The notes below the pieces were generated by a model. The model was not told the origin of the DNA and did no database searches. It was given only the letters and a program-made list of their open reading frames with translations. A program made the position numbers and the translations under genes. From NCBI GenBank assembly GCA_964352675.1, contig CAYGSN010000002.1:56191-120190 (forward strand): a DNA stretch of 64,000 nt, given 5' to 3'. Below, piece after piece: positions 18,342 through 28,039 of the stretch. This DNA comes from CAYGSN01 sp964352675. GTDB taxonomy: Bacteria; Pseudomonadota; Alphaproteobacteria; Micavibrionales; Micavibrionaceae. The stretch's first letter is position 1, and the number at the start of each line of letters is the position of its first letter.

Positions 18342-19274
18342 ATGAACGATCTTCTGAAGCTGGCCTCAAAAGCGCTTAAACCTTTCGGCTATCACATCCG
18401 CAAATTCGGCGCGCCAAATATCCTGCGCCTGCCTGGTCTTGAGGGCGAGGACAGCATAAAAGCATTGCGCAAGGCCGCAGAGAGCGGGTTTTTGCCAGCG
18501 GATTCCAGTCTGGACCATTTTGTGGTCTATGTCCGTACATGTGTACGCGGCAACCGCAATGCCGATACTTCGAAGCGCATGGGTAATCAATCCCTGGAGG
18601 ACAGCACATTGTGCTGCCTGCGCTCGCTGGTGACGGCGGTGAATGCGGCGGCGGACCTTGGAAAAATGGACGTGATCTGCCTTGATGATCGTTCCGATGA
18701 AGCGGCGCAGGAGAAGGTCAGGGATGTTTTAAGCGGCCTGATCTGCCCTTGGGAGATGCGCGAAACGAGCAAAACCGGACAAGGCCCATCGCTGCACCAG
18801 CAATTCGCCGAAGGCCGAGAGAAAAATGCGATCCTGTATTTTGTTGAGGATGATTATCTGCATGAGCCCGATGCCATTGCCACACTCTGGACGTTCTACC
18901 GCGATGTCGCGGAACGGCTTGGCACTCATTCCCTTCTCTATCCGCAGGAGCACGAGGTTTTGTATAAGGATCATTATCCGTCCTATATTCTCGCCGGGCG
19001 TGATCGGCATTGGCGCACGATGCGCCACGCGACACATACCTTTGTCACGCACGGGCAGGTGGTTCGGAAATATTGGAATTATTTTGAAAACACCAAATTT
19101 GTCGGGGTAAAGAAGAAGCGTAAATTAGGGTCAGAAGCGCGCACGACCAATAAATTGTTCAAGCATATTCCCGGCTTTTCACCGCTTAAACCGGCGGCCG
19201 TGCATTTTCAATTTGAACATTTGCTGCCGCCCTTTTATGAATGGGAAGAGCTTTGGAAGAGGAATGCGGCTTAA
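18342..19274 (+). CDS. Putative glycosyltransferase-like protein
   Basis: I do not recognise a named family for these about 310 residues. The middle resembles a GT-A fold: an alpha/beta start (SSLDHFVVYVRTCVRGN), an acidic segment (DVICLDDRSDE) and FVEDDYLHEPDAI, which looks like a DxD-type metal/nucleotide-sugar site. There is no membrane helix. ATG 18342 has GGAG about 8 nt upstream; an in-frame GTG at 18324 lies inside cinA. It closes the ispDF-pgpA-cinA operon and meets the convergent ratA-like gene with a 4-nt overlap. The function is inferred weakly from the fold only. Confidence 0.5.
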   Translation: MNDLLKLASKALKPFGYHIRKFGAPNILRLPGLEGEDSIKALRKAAESGFLPADSSLDHFVVYVRTCVRGNRNADTSKRMGNQSLEDSTLCCLRSLVTAVNAAADLGKMDVICLDDRSDEAAQEKVRDVLSGLICPWEMRETSKTGQGPSLHQQFAEGREKNAILYFVEDDYLHEPDAIATLWTFYRDVAERLGTHSLLYPQEHEVLYKDHYPSYILAGRDRHWRTMRHATHTFVTHGQVVRKYWNYFENTKFVGVKKKRKLGSEARTTNKLFKHIPGFSPLKPAAVHFQFEHLLPPFYEWEELWKRNAA

Positions 19275-19711
19275 CCGTATAAATCCTTCGCACGGCCTTC
19301 GAAGGCCGCCACCATCCGATAAATGACCTCTTGAAAAAACATCTGAACAAAACCCTGTAACAGCTTGTTTTTAAATTCAAACTCTACACTAAAGTCCAGC
19401 AGGCATGACCCGTCTGGCTCTTCTGTGAACCGCCAATGGTTCTTCAGATGCTTTAATGGACCTTTCTGGTACTCAATATAGATATGGTTGGGGCGCTCCA
19501 GATGGACTTTGGAGGAGAAACGTTCACGAAAAACCTTGTAGCCAATGATAAGGTCAGCATAGAAAATATCGTCAGTTTCACGGCGCGTAATCCGGCTGGC
19601 GCTGCACCAAGGCAGGAATTCCTGATATTGGTCAACGCCTGCAACCAGATCAAACATTTGTTCGGGCGTATAGGGCAGTTGCTTTTGCTCGATATGTGAT
19701 TGAACACCCAT
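19271..19711 (-). CDS. Coq10/RatA-type START-domain protein
   Basis: This 146-residue protein belongs to the polyketide cyclase/START group. Family features are PYTPEQMFDLVAGVDQYQEF, PWC, a central FSSKVHLE strand, and the C-terminal helix LLQGFVQMFFQEVIYRMV. Members bind ubiquinone (Coq10) or are annotated as the RatA ribosome-association toxin. In Alphaproteobacteria a Coq10-like role is more probable. It lies 11 nt after lipA in the same direction, as in many relatives. Confidence 0.85.
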   Translation of the reverse strand: MGVQSHIEQKQLPYTPEQMFDLVAGVDQYQEFLPWCSASRITRRETDDIFYADLIIGYKVFRERFSSKVHLERPNHIYIEYQKGPLKHLKNHWRFTEEPDGSCLLDFSVEFEFKNKLLQGFVQMFFQEVIYRMVAAFEGRAKDLYG

Positions 19712-19722
19712 GTTGAGCGCCC

Positions 19723-20688
19723 CTACTCGGCGGCTTGTTTGGTCATTTTAGCCTCGCGCGCAGCCTTCAATTTGGCAAAATCATCCCCCGCATGATGCGA
19801 GGAGCGGGTCAAAGGCGAAGCAGAAATCATCAGGAAACCTTTAGATTTAGCCATACGCTCGAGCTGTTTGAACTCATCCGGGGTCCAGAACCGGTCCAGC
19901 GGGGCGTGCTTTGGTGTCGGCTGCAAATACTGACCAATCGTAATGAAATCCACACCGGCCGCACGCATATCATCCATGACTTGCCCCACCTCTTCTTTTG
20001 TTTCACCCAGGCCAACCATCAGGCCGGATTTTGTGAATTGCTGTGGGTCGCGCTCCTTGACGCGCTCTAGTAATCGGAGCGAGCGGAAATAGCGGGCACC
20101 GGGGCGAATGGTCGGGTAGAGGCGCGGCACAGTCTCCAAATTGTGGTTAAACACATCCGGGCGAGCATCAATGACACGGTCAATATCGGGCATATGGCCG
20201 CCAAAATCGCCGGGCAATATTTCGATCGTTGTATCCGGGCTTTTCATGCGGATCGCACCAATGGTTTTGACGAAATGCTCCGCCCCGAAATCTTCCAGAT
20301 CATCGCGATCAACGGAGGTAATCACCACATGTTTCAGGCCCATTTGATGCACGGCCACACCCACACGCAGGGGTTCGTATCTATCCAGAGCCTCAGGTTT
20401 TCCTGTGGCCACGTTACAAAAGGAGCAGGCGCGGGTACAAATCTCGCCCATAATCATGAAGGTGGCGTGTTTCTGCTGCCAGCACTCACCAATGTTCGGA
20501 CACCCCGCCTCCTCGCATACAGTGGTCAACTTGTGTTTGCGGACGATATCGCGGGTTTCCTGATAAAGCTTGCCCTGCGGTGCCTTGACGCGGATCCATT
20601 CCGGCTTACGGCCCGCCGGACGATCCGGGTTCTTTTGCTTTTCAGGGTGGCGCTTGGCTTTGTCGAGGAGTTCTGGGTTATAGGTCAT
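19723..20688 (-). CDS. lipA: Lipoyl synthase
   Basis: LipA is a radical-SAM enzyme that inserts two sulfurs into octanoylated lipoyl domains. The 321-residue protein has both iron-sulfur sites: the auxiliary cluster CEEAGCPNIGEC (Cys58, 63, 69) and the radical SAM motif CTRACSFC (Cys84, 88, 91). The C-terminal Ser ligand segment is present (SPLTRSSHHAGDDF). It overlaps the stop of tatD by 4 nt. Confidence 0.97.
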   Translation of the reverse strand: MTYNPELLDKAKRHPEKQKNPDRPAGRKPEWIRVKAPQGKLYQETRDIVRKHKLTTVCEEAGCPNIGECWQQKHATFMIMGEICTRACSFCNVATGKPEALDRYEPLRVGVAVHQMGLKHVVITSVDRDDLEDFGAEHFVKTIGAIRMKSPDTTIEILPGDFGGHMPDIDRVIDARPDVFNHNLETVPRLYPTIRPGARYFRSLRLLERVKERDPQQFTKSGLMVGLGETKEEVGQVMDDMRAAGVDFITIGQYLQPTPKHAPLDRFWTPDEFKQLERMAKSKGFLMISASPLTRSSHHAGDDFAKLKAAREAKMTKQAAE

Positions 20689-21494
20689 ACCGATTTATAT
20701 GATGTTTTGGCCTTTTGAAACAAGGTAAAAAAGTTTTGTGTGGTCTGGCGCGCAAAGTCCTGCACCGGAATTTCCAGCCAATCGGCCAGAAAAGCTCCGG
20801 TATGTTGGACATAGCCGGGGATATTCGTTTTCCCGCGATGCGGCAGGGGCGCAAGGAACGGCGCATCAGTTTCCACCAGAATACGGTCATGCGGCACGGT
20901 TTTTGCAATGTCGCGCAACTCATCGGCCTGCTTAAAGGTTACAATGCCCGAAAAAGAGATATAAAACCCGATATCGAGCGCAGCCTTGGCCAGAGCGGGG
21001 CCGGAAGAAAAACAATGCATGACGCCACTTAGGTTCGTGTCCTTAGCAGCCTGCGTCAATATATCCGCAACATCCTCATCCGCATCGCGGGCATGAATGA
21101 TAATGGGCAGATCGGTTTCAAGGCAAGCCTCAATATGTTTTTCAAAGCTGACTTTCTGGTCCGGCCGTGGCGAATTATCATAGTAATAATCCAGCCCCGT
21201 CTCACCTATTCCAATAATTTTGGGATTGTCATTGGCCAGCCGGGCGATATCGGCGACGCTGATGGTTTTCTCCTCCTCTTTCCCCGCATCATGGGGGTGC
21301 GTGCCGATGGAGCACCAAACATTGTCGTGCGCCCCGGCAATAGCCGTGAGCGTTTCCAGTTCCTCAGAGATGCGGCAACAAATTGTAACAAGGCCGTCTA
21401 CGTTGTGCTTATGGGCGCTTTTGATCAGATCGGCCGGGCTGCCAGCCTCTTCTATTTTCGGATGATTGAGATGACAATGGGAATCAATCCACAT
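20685..21494 (-). CDS. tatD: TatD-family metal-dependent hydrolase
   Basis: The 269-residue TIM-barrel hydrolase (YcfH/TatD DNase family) has the metal ligands in DSHCHL (N-terminus), GIGETGLDYYY, IIHARDADED, GVMHCFSSG and LVETDAPFLAP. Members degrade DNA 3'-ends or act in RNA and tRNA quality control. The start directly abuts the metG stop. The metG-tatD-lipA linkage downstream of holB and tmk is a well-known arrangement. Confidence 0.93.
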   Translation of the reverse strand: MWIDSHCHLNHPKIEEAGSPADLIKSAHKHNVDGLVTICCRISEELETLTAIAGAHDNVWCSIGTHPHDAGKEEEKTISVADIARLANDNPKIIGIGETGLDYYYDNSPRPDQKVSFEKHIEACLETDLPIIIHARDADEDVADILTQAAKDTNLSGVMHCFSSGPALAKAALDIGFYISFSGIVTFKQADELRDIAKTVPHDRILVETDAPFLAPLPHRGKTNIPGYVQHTGAFLADWLEIPVQDFARQTTQNFFTLFQKAKTSYKSV

Positions 21495-23048
21495 CTAGGC
21501 CGCCTCGTCTTCAACAATCCTTGGGAAGATACCTTCGGGTTTATCGATGGCAGTGCCGGGTTTGAGGGCGTAATCATCGCGTAAATGAATAAAAAGCCGC
21601 TCATCTTGTGGTATTTTGAGTTGGTCCAGCAATTTATCTGCTGAGTTGGGCATTACAGGCTTTATTAAGATAGCAAGACAACGGGTGACCTCAGCCAGAA
21701 CATAGAGCACGGTGTTCATGCGCTCTGGGTCTGTTTTTTTCAAAGCCCAAGGGGCTTGTTCATCAACATATATATTTGCATCCGTAACCAGCCGCCAAAT
21801 GTCTTCCAAAGCTCTATTTATTCCAAAATAAGCCATCTTCCCCGAAATAATCGGTTTTAGGGAGGTATCGGCATAGTGCAGGAGCTTTGTATCTTCTGGA
21901 TTAAACGCTCCCGGCTGCGGGATGCTTTCATCACAATTCTTATAGATCATGGACAATGTACGCTGCGCGAGATTGCCGAGGCCATTGGCCAGATCGGCAT
22001 TGATGCGCTCGATCGCCGTTTCATGGCTGTAATTCCCGTCCGCACCATGGGTAATTTCGCGCATCAGATAATAGCGCGTGGCATCCACACCATAGCGATC
22101 AACCAAATCGGATGGCGCAATCACATTACCCAGAGATTTCGACATTTTCTGCCCCTCTACCGTCCAAAAACCGTGGGCAAAAATATGTTTGGGCAAGGGA
22201 ATATCCGCCGCTATCAAAAACGCGGGCCAATAAACGGCATGAAAGCGTGTAATATCCTTACCGATCACGTGGTAATCCGCAGGCCAGAATTTTGTATAGA
22301 GATCCGCATCCATATCAGGATAGCCAAGCGCGGTGATATAATTCGTCAGCGCATCCAGCCAGACATACATCACGTGGTTATCATCGCCGGGCACAGGCAC
22401 GCCCCACTCCAGGCGGTGCTTCTGGCGAGAGATGGAGAGGTCTTTGAGCCCGCCTTTGACAAAGCTTGTAATCTCGTTCTGGCGGCTTTCTGGCTGAACA
22501 AATCCAACCTTCGCATAAAGCTCTAAAAGCTGATCCTGATATTTTGAAAGCCGGAAGAAATAACTCTCCTCCTCTACCCAGTGCAACTCTGTGCCGTTGG
22601 GTGAGAATTTCTGCCCATCGCGCTCTTCAATCTCATCTTCACCGAAATAGGCTTCCTCACGCGTGGAATACCAGCCGGCATACTGATCGAGATAGATATC
22701 ACCCTTTTCTTGCAATTTGGTCCAGATCGCCTGCGCAGCCTTGTAGTGGCGCTCCTCGGTCGTGCGGATGAAATCATCATGGGAGATGTTGAGGATTTTG
22801 GTCATGGCCTCAAATTCCGCGGCATATTTATCGGTCAGCTCTTGCGGGCTCATACCATTATCCGCCGCGGTCTTGGCGATTTTTTCGCCATGCTCATCCG
22901 TGCCGGTTAGGAAATGCACATCATACCCGTCCAGCCGTTTGAACCGGGCCATCACGTCGCTCAGCACCGCTTCATAGGCATGGCCCAGATGCGGTGATCC
23001 GTTCACATAGGAAATCGCGGTGGTGATATAGAATGGTCCTTTGGACAT
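21495..23048 (-). CDS. metG: Methionyl-tRNA synthetase
   Basis: The 517-residue class I synthetase carries HLGHAYE (HIGH equivalent, near residue 21) and KMSKSLGN (KMSKS). The connective-peptide region lacks clear zinc-binding cysteine knuckles, which fits the compact zinc-free type. No C-terminal dimerisation domain is present; the protein ends after the anticodon-binding helical domain. It lies 10 nt after holB. Confidence 0.96.
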   Translation of the reverse strand: MSKGPFYITTAISYVNGSPHLGHAYEAVLSDVMARFKRLDGYDVHFLTGTDEHGEKIAKTAADNGMSPQELTDKYAAEFEAMTKILNISHDDFIRTTEERHYKAAQAIWTKLQEKGDIYLDQYAGWYSTREEAYFGEDEIEERDGQKFSPNGTELHWVEEESYFFRLSKYQDQLLELYAKVGFVQPESRQNEITSFVKGGLKDLSISRQKHRLEWGVPVPGDDNHVMYVWLDALTNYITALGYPDMDADLYTKFWPADYHVIGKDITRFHAVYWPAFLIAADIPLPKHIFAHGFWTVEGQKMSKSLGNVIAPSDLVDRYGVDATRYYLMREITHGADGNYSHETAIERINADLANGLGNLAQRTLSMIYKNCDESIPQPGAFNPEDTKLLHYADTSLKPIISGKMAYFGINRALEDIWRLVTDANIYVDEQAPWALKKTDPERMNTVLYVLAEVTRCLAILIKPVMPNSADKLLDQLKIPQDERLFIHLRDDYALKPGTAIDKPEGIFPRIVEDEAA

Positions 23049-23058
23049 TATTCTTCCT

Positions 23059-24180
23059 TTAAGCAGCGATAATCGAAAATGCGCCCAACACGCCCTGACG
23101 CTTGTCCAGATTGGCGTAGCGGATTTTGCCGAAATGCGCGCTCAGGTTTTCGCAGGTTTTAAGCAAATGTTCAAGAGAAGACTGGCGCAGCAGGGTTTCA
23201 AAGACCGGCTTGTGCAGGATGGGATTGCCGGTCTCTCCACCTCTGGCCTTGGTTCTGCAGAGCTGGGCCATCATCCAGGGCAGCAGGGTTTCAAAGCTCT
23301 CATAGGCTTTATCGGCACCGGCCCGCGCCAGATCATCCGCCAGGCGGTGAAGGTGTGGCCAGTTCCAGTTCGGGTGCCCTTCCAGCGCTTCGAGGATTTT
23401 GGCGAGTGTCTCCAGCCCTGCGGAATCAATGGTGTCCAAGGCACGGCCAAAGCTTCCTTCACACAATCCAATGAGGATATCCATTTCTTCGGGGGGTGCC
23501 CCCACTCCTTTTTTCAGCAGCAAAGTCTGGATATCCTGTGCCTTAAGCGGGTTGAAATGCAACGTCCGCGTCCGTGAGCGGATGGTGGAGATGAGCGCGC
23601 CAATGCGGTGGGCGATGAGGATAATGACCGTGTTTTTCGGCGGTTCCTCCAGAATTTTCAGGAGTGCGTTCTGGGCACTGCGTTTCATGGTGTCGGCATC
23701 ATCGATAATCACAACGCGCCAGCCGCCGCCGGAGGCTGTGCGCCGCAGAAAAGGCTCAACCCGGCGGATTTCAGCTACATCAACAGAGTCTTTGTAACGG
23801 TTTTTGGCCTCATCATAGGCGCACTCAATGGTCAGGAAATCCGGATCACCCCCCGAGGCCACACGGCGAAAGGAGGCATCATCCTGCCCCACGTCAAGCG
23901 TCTCAGGTGGGGTTTCGGTGGTAAGACCGTGCTTGAGCAAAAACCGGCTCAGGCGATAGGCCAGCGTCGCTTTGCCGATCCCCTTGATCCCCGAAAATAC
24001 GAGGCCGTGTGGCATGCGTCCGGATTTGTAAAGCTCCAGCAACTGTGTTTCAAGTGCATCATGCCCGATACAAAACGGCATAGTACGCGGGTGTTCGAAC
24101 ATGGGAAGTTCCTGCAGTGGCGGCGGAGTTGCAGTGTCTTCGGTGGTTGCCGGTGGAGCGATATCTCCGAATAAATCCAT
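23059..24180 (-). CDS. holB: DNA polymerase III delta' subunit
   Basis: Delta' is part of the clamp loader that places the beta clamp on DNA. The 373-residue protein has Walker-A-like SGIKGIGKATLAYRL, a Walker B/DEAD-type VVIIDDADTM, and the highly typical NALLKILEEPPKNT with sensor SRTR nearby (RSRTRTLHF). The usual four zinc cysteines are missing between the two, as often in Alphaproteobacteria. The gene starts directly after the tmk stop. Confidence 0.94.
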   Translation of the reverse strand: MDLFGDIAPPATTEDTATPPPLQELPMFEHPRTMPFCIGHDALETQLLELYKSGRMPHGLVFSGIKGIGKATLAYRLSRFLLKHGLTTETPPETLDVGQDDASFRRVASGGDPDFLTIECAYDEAKNRYKDSVDVAEIRRVEPFLRRTASGGGWRVVIIDDADTMKRSAQNALLKILEEPPKNTVIILIAHRIGALISTIRSRTRTLHFNPLKAQDIQTLLLKKGVGAPPEEMDILIGLCEGSFGRALDTIDSAGLETLAKILEALEGHPNWNWPHLHRLADDLARAGADKAYESFETLLPWMMAQLCRTKARGGETGNPILHKPVFETLLRQSSLEHLLKTCENLSAHFGKIRYANLDKRQGVLGAFSIIAA

Positions 24181-24840
24181 TTAGCCCTCCAGCCTTTTCA
24201 TGACTTCATGTTCAAGCTGATCCGTAATAGTGTCCGTGTCCTGCGTGGCATCAATGACAATACAGCGCGCGGGGTTTTGCCTGGAAATTTCCAAAAACCC
24301 TTCGCGCAGGCGTTCGTGAAACGCCAGATCTAGATTTTCAAAACGGTCTTCCGTTTGTTCAACGTTCAGTGCTTCGGCCTTTAAGCGGCGGCCGGACCGC
24401 TCCAACCCTGTTTTCGGCTCTATATCAAAGATGAAGGTTAGCTCGGGTTCAAATCTGCCGGTGCTAAGTTGATTGATATCTTCAATTTTTTGCAAGTCAA
24501 AGCCGTGGCCATAGCCCTGATACGCCCTTGTGGAATCGGTAAAGCGATCGGTAATTACGATTTTTCCTCCGGCTAGCGCGGGCCTTATCTTTTGTTCGAT
24601 ATGCATGACACGCGCGGCAAAGAACAGCAGGATTTCGGCCATGGGATTCCAGTCGCCGCCCTCGCGTTGCACGATTAAATCGCGGATTTTCTCTGCCTCC
24701 TCCGTACCTCCGGGCTCGCGCGTGGTGATTATTTTTCGTCCAGATTTTTCAGTGAGGCGTTCGGCCAGACGGTTGAGCTGAGTTGTCTTGCCGCTGCCCT
24801 CGCCGCCTTCAAAGCTGATGAATAGCCCGCGTTCTGGCAT
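24181..24840 (-). CDS. tmk: Thymidylate kinase
   Basis: Tmk phosphorylates dTMP to dTDP. The 219-residue P-loop kinase has EGGEGSGKTT (residues 11-20), the DR(Y/F) motif in VITDRFTDSTRAYQGYG, and a LID region with ERSGRRLKAE. It lies 6 nt after the carboxypeptidase gene and directly before holB, the usual tmk-holB pair. Confidence 0.96.
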   Translation of the reverse strand: MPERGLFISFEGGEGSGKTTQLNRLAERLTEKSGRKIITTREPGGTEEAEKIRDLIVQREGGDWNPMAEILLFFAARVMHIEQKIRPALAGGKIVITDRFTDSTRAYQGYGHGFDLQKIEDINQLSTGRFEPELTFIFDIEPKTGLERSGRRLKAEALNVEQTEDRFENLDLAFHERLREGFLEISRQNPARCIVIDATQDTDTITDQLEHEVMKRLEG

Positions 24841-24846
24841 TTGCGC

Positions 24847-25992
24847 TTATCCCAATCCCAGAAGGAATTTGATTTTGGAGAGCGCGGCAGCGAAGAAACC
24901 CTGACGCTCAACAGCTTGAGATGTTACCAGTGAGCGCGTTGCGATTCCCAGGTCCGGAACCTCGACCTTAACTGTTCCGATTTGCTGCGCGGCCTGAAGC
25001 GGAGCAATCAAAGGCGTATTGTATTCCAGTGTGATCTTGACCTTCTCAAGACCGTTGTTTGGCACGGTCACGAGCAGGTCTTCAGGAACCGTTACCCCCA
25101 GTGAGGTCTGCGTACCCATGACAACAGGAATCTCTTCAACGCTCTGCCCCTTTGCAAAAAGCACGTGGTTCGAGAAGCGCTGCAATCCCCATTCCAGAAG
25201 ACGCGCCGATTCATCAGCCCGTTGCTGCATATTCTCTAGCCCGTTAACAACCACAATCACCCGGCGGCCAGTCTGTACGCCAGAGCCGATTAGGCCATAG
25301 CCACCGGCCTCGGTATGGCCGGTTTTTATGCCGTCCGCCCCTATATTGCGGTAGAGTAACGGGTTGCGGTTGCCTTGTTTGATATCATTAAATGTGAATT
25401 CTTTTTCCGAATAATACGGGTAGTATTCCGGGTATCGCCGAATAATTGCCGCAGCCAGTATGGATAAGTCGCGTGCAGTAGAGTAATGATCTTCATCCGG
25501 CCAGCCGCTGGCGTTCATGAAGTGGGAATTGGTCATGCCCAGTTCTTTTGCCCGCGCGTTTAAGTGATCGGCAAAGGCGCCCTCGGATCCAGCCAGTCCT
25601 TCGGCCAGAACAACAGTTGCATCATTTCCGGACTGCACAATTACCCCCCGAATTAAGTCTTCAACACGGACCTGTTTGCCTACCTCTACAAACATTTTTG
25701 ACCCGCCCATTCGCCACGCTTTTTCACTGACGGTAAAGGTTTGGTCCAGATTAATCTGGCCGGTCTTGAGCCCATCAAAAACCTCCAGCATGGTGATGAC
25801 CTTGCTCATCGATGAGGTTGGCATGCGCTCATCGGCGTTTTTTTCATACAGGACGGTACCGGTATTGTAGTCTACAACAATCGCCTGCTTGGCCGGGCTG
25901 TCCATCGAGGTTTCGGTGGCCGCCAACGCTGGAGAGGCGAAACAAAGAATAAGGAAAAATGTAAATAGATGTTTCATACAGATACAATACAT
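24847..25992 (-). CDS. D-alanyl-D-alanine carboxypeptidase (penicillin-binding protein 5/6 type)
   Basis: This low-molecular-mass PBP trims the terminal D-Ala of pentapeptide stems in the periplasm. The 381-residue protein has a signal peptide (MKHLFTFFLILCFASPALAA). Active-site motifs are SMSK (SxxK), SGN in VQSGNDATVVL, and KTG in GIKTGHTEAGG. A C-terminal beta domain (PBP5_C) and a terminal amphipathic segment follow. The start may be ATG 25992 or ATG 25977; the second gives a standard signal peptide. It lies 33 nt after rlpA. Confidence 0.93.
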   Translation of the reverse strand: MYCICMKHLFTFFLILCFASPALAATETSMDSPAKQAIVVDYNTGTVLYEKNADERMPTSSMSKVITMLEVFDGLKTGQINLDQTFTVSEKAWRMGGSKMFVEVGKQVRVEDLIRGVIVQSGNDATVVLAEGLAGSEGAFADHLNARAKELGMTNSHFMNASGWPDEDHYSTARDLSILAAAIIRRYPEYYPYYSEKEFTFNDIKQGNRNPLLYRNIGADGIKTGHTEAGGYGLIGSGVQTGRRVIVVVNGLENMQQRADESARLLEWGLQRFSNHVLFAKGQSVEEIPVVMGTQTSLGVTVPEDLLVTVPNNGLEKVKITLEYNTPLIAPLQAAQQIGTVKVEVPDLGIATRSLVTSQAVERQGFFAAALSKIKFLLGLG

Positions 25993-26025
25993 CTTAAGAG
26001 CAGGAATTCAACGCCCGGATGAATA

Positions 26026-27057
26026 TCAATCAACAATGATGATAGCGTCGTTTTTTCCGCTTTCGGCCAAACTGCTTAGCAATGCATCAGCTTCGTCGAC
26101 CGTGTCGATCGGCCCCAGGCGCACCCGGTAATATTGTCGGTTATTAACGATAGCAGGATAAACATTCGCCGATCCGTAAGATGATAATTGCTGGGCATAG
26201 CGCACCGCATTGGCCTGATCCGAGAAAGAGCCCGCCTGGATGAAGATACTGGTTTTTGTTACCGGCATTTGTGTAACGACCGGATCTGGCAGGAAGTTTC
26301 CGTCTTTCATATGGCCAGAGATTTCCGGAGGATCAAGTGCTTCGGCACGAACGAGGTCAGGTTTTGGCGCACTCACCGCCGTCTGATCGACAAGAGGGGA
26401 TGGTGGCGGTTTTTGCTTGTATGGCGCGGCAGGTGGCGCAGGAGAATATGTTTGTCCACCAGACGTAGTAAATACAGGCTGTGTAGGTTGTCTGAGGCGG
26501 TTTTCATTCATAGCGACCTCAAAACCTTTTGTGCTCTGCCCGCTGCGGGCTGCTTCGGCGATTTTACGGCTTTCCTCCGAGAGCACATCAACACGCACCT
26601 TCGCGGTGCCCCTGCTGCGAAACCCCAGAAGCTCTGCCGCACGTTTTGAAACATCGATCACGCGACCGCGTTTAAATGGCCCGCGATCATTGATACGCAC
26701 AATCAGTGAGCGTCCGTTCTCCAGATTAGTCACACGCACAAGCGAGGGCATTTGCAGGGTTCGGTGCGCTGCGGTGAGTTCGTTCATGTCAAAGATTTCA
26801 CCATTGGCCGTTTGTTTGCCATGAAAATTGGGCCCATACCATGATGCTATTCCGGTTTCGCTGAAACTGTATGCCTCTTTCGGTTTGTACCACTTACCAT
26901 CAACTTTGTAGGGATTACCGACTTTAAAGGTCCCTTCATTCCGGCTGGATCGCTCACCGGGCAGGGGAATTTGCTTGGCCATATGCGCAGCGAGTTCCCC
27001 TTCCGCACAAGCGGCCAGGAGGAACAGAGGAAGGATCAATAATATTTTTCTAAGCAT
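26026..27057 (-). CDS. rlpA: RlpA-family septal-ring lipoprotein, lytic transglycosylase
   Basis: The 343-residue protein has a lipoprotein signal with lipobox LAAC (LFLLAACAEGE). A double-psi beta-barrel domain follows (GIASWYGPNFHGKQTANGE; RINDRGPF with catalytic Asp). After a proline-rich linker, a SPOR domain (about 265-343) should bind denuded septal glycan. RlpA cleaves such glycans in some bacteria. It sits between mltB and the carboxypeptidase, so the cluster handles cell-wall turnover. Confidence 0.93.
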   Translation of the reverse strand: MLRKILLILPLFLLAACAEGELAAHMAKQIPLPGERSSRNEGTFKVGNPYKVDGKWYKPKEAYSFSETGIASWYGPNFHGKQTANGEIFDMNELTAAHRTLQMPSLVRVTNLENGRSLIVRINDRGPFKRGRVIDVSKRAAELLGFRSRGTAKVRVDVLSEESRKIAEAARSGQSTKGFEVAMNENRLRQPTQPVFTTSGGQTYSPAPPAAPYKQKPPPSPLVDQTAVSAPKPDLVRAEALDPPEISGHMKDGNFLPDPVVTQMPVTKTSIFIQAGSFSDQANAVRYAQQLSSYGSANVYPAIVNNRQYYRVRLGPIDTVDEADALLSSLAESGKNDAIIIVD

Positions 27058-27070
27058 TGCGACCGGGTTT

Positions 27071-28039
27071 TCACTGGGCTATGGCATCGGCCAGAAGGCC
27101 GACGGAAGTGGCAAAGTAGATTGATTTATTCCACTTCATCGTAACCCGAAAATTATCATAAGCCAAGAAGGCAGGACCATTTATCCCGTCCGGCAGGATG
27201 ATTGAGGCTGAAATACCCTCCGCCACCGGGATCAGCTCTCCATTGGGAAGCATCACCCCCATATTGTGCCAGGCTGAAAGAGGTTTTTTGTTCTCCAGCC
27301 CTGTCAGGCTTTCCGGAAAGCTTTGTGGCAGTTTCACCGCCCTGCCCCAGCGCTCATCGCCGCGCCAACCACTGCGGCTGAGGTAATTGGCGGTGGAGGC
27401 GAAAACATCCGGCAGGCTGTTCCAGATATCGCGCATTCCATCATGATTGCCGTCAACGGCATAGGCATGAAAACTGGAGGGCATAAACTGGTTTTGTCCC
27501 ATCGCCCCGGCCCAGGAGCCCTTCATACTGGCGGCGCTGATATGTCCCGCATCGATAATTTTAAGAGCGTTCAGCAATTCAGAGCGGAAAAACTCGCTGC
27601 GCCGCCCGTCATGCGCCAGTGTTGCCAGTGCCTGAATGACGCTGAAACCGCCCGTATTGTTGCCATAGCTGGTTTCAATGCCCCATAGAGCGACGATGTA
27701 TTGCGGCTGTACGCCGTATTGTGCGCTAACTTTATCCAAAAGCGCGGCATGTTCTTTGAGTAAGCGGCGGCCCTGTGCGATACGGTCCTTCGAGATAACC
27801 TTGGCTTTATACTCCGCAAAGGTAAGGCGCCCTTCAGGTTGTTTGCGATCCAGCTCAATTACCCTATGGATTGGAGTTACGCCGTTCAGGGCCGTATTAA
27901 CAGTATTTTGTGAGATACCTTTTTGGAGCGCTTCTTCCCGTACACCAGCAAGCCAGCTTTGAAAGTCCTGCGCAGCATAGGCGGCAAAGGGACAGCAAAG
28001 CAGAATCAGGAAAGAAAATTTGAGAAATTGTTTTAACAT
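27071..28039 (-). CDS. mltB: Membrane-bound lytic murein transglycosylase B family
   Basis: The 322-residue protein has a signal peptide (FLKFSFLILLCCPFAAYAAQ). It carries the SLT-2 fold: the catalytic Glu in ALWGIETSYGNN, then MKGSWAGAMGQNQFMPSSF and the DIWNSLPDVFASTANYL segment. No lipobox is present, so it is probably soluble periplasmic or loosely membrane-bound. Its ATG overlaps the stop of the upstream membrane-protein gene as TAATG, indicating coupled translation. Confidence 0.92.
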   Translation of the reverse strand: MLKQFLKFSFLILLCCPFAAYAAQDFQSWLAGVREEALQKGISQNTVNTALNGVTPIHRVIELDRKQPEGRLTFAEYKAKVISKDRIAQGRRLLKEHAALLDKVSAQYGVQPQYIVALWGIETSYGNNTGGFSVIQALATLAHDGRRSEFFRSELLNALKIIDAGHISAASMKGSWAGAMGQNQFMPSSFHAYAVDGNHDGMRDIWNSLPDVFASTANYLSRSGWRGDERWGRAVKLPQSFPESLTGLENKKPLSAWHNMGVMLPNGELIPVAEGISASIILPDGINGPAFLAYDNFRVTMKWNKSIYFATSVGLLADAIAQ

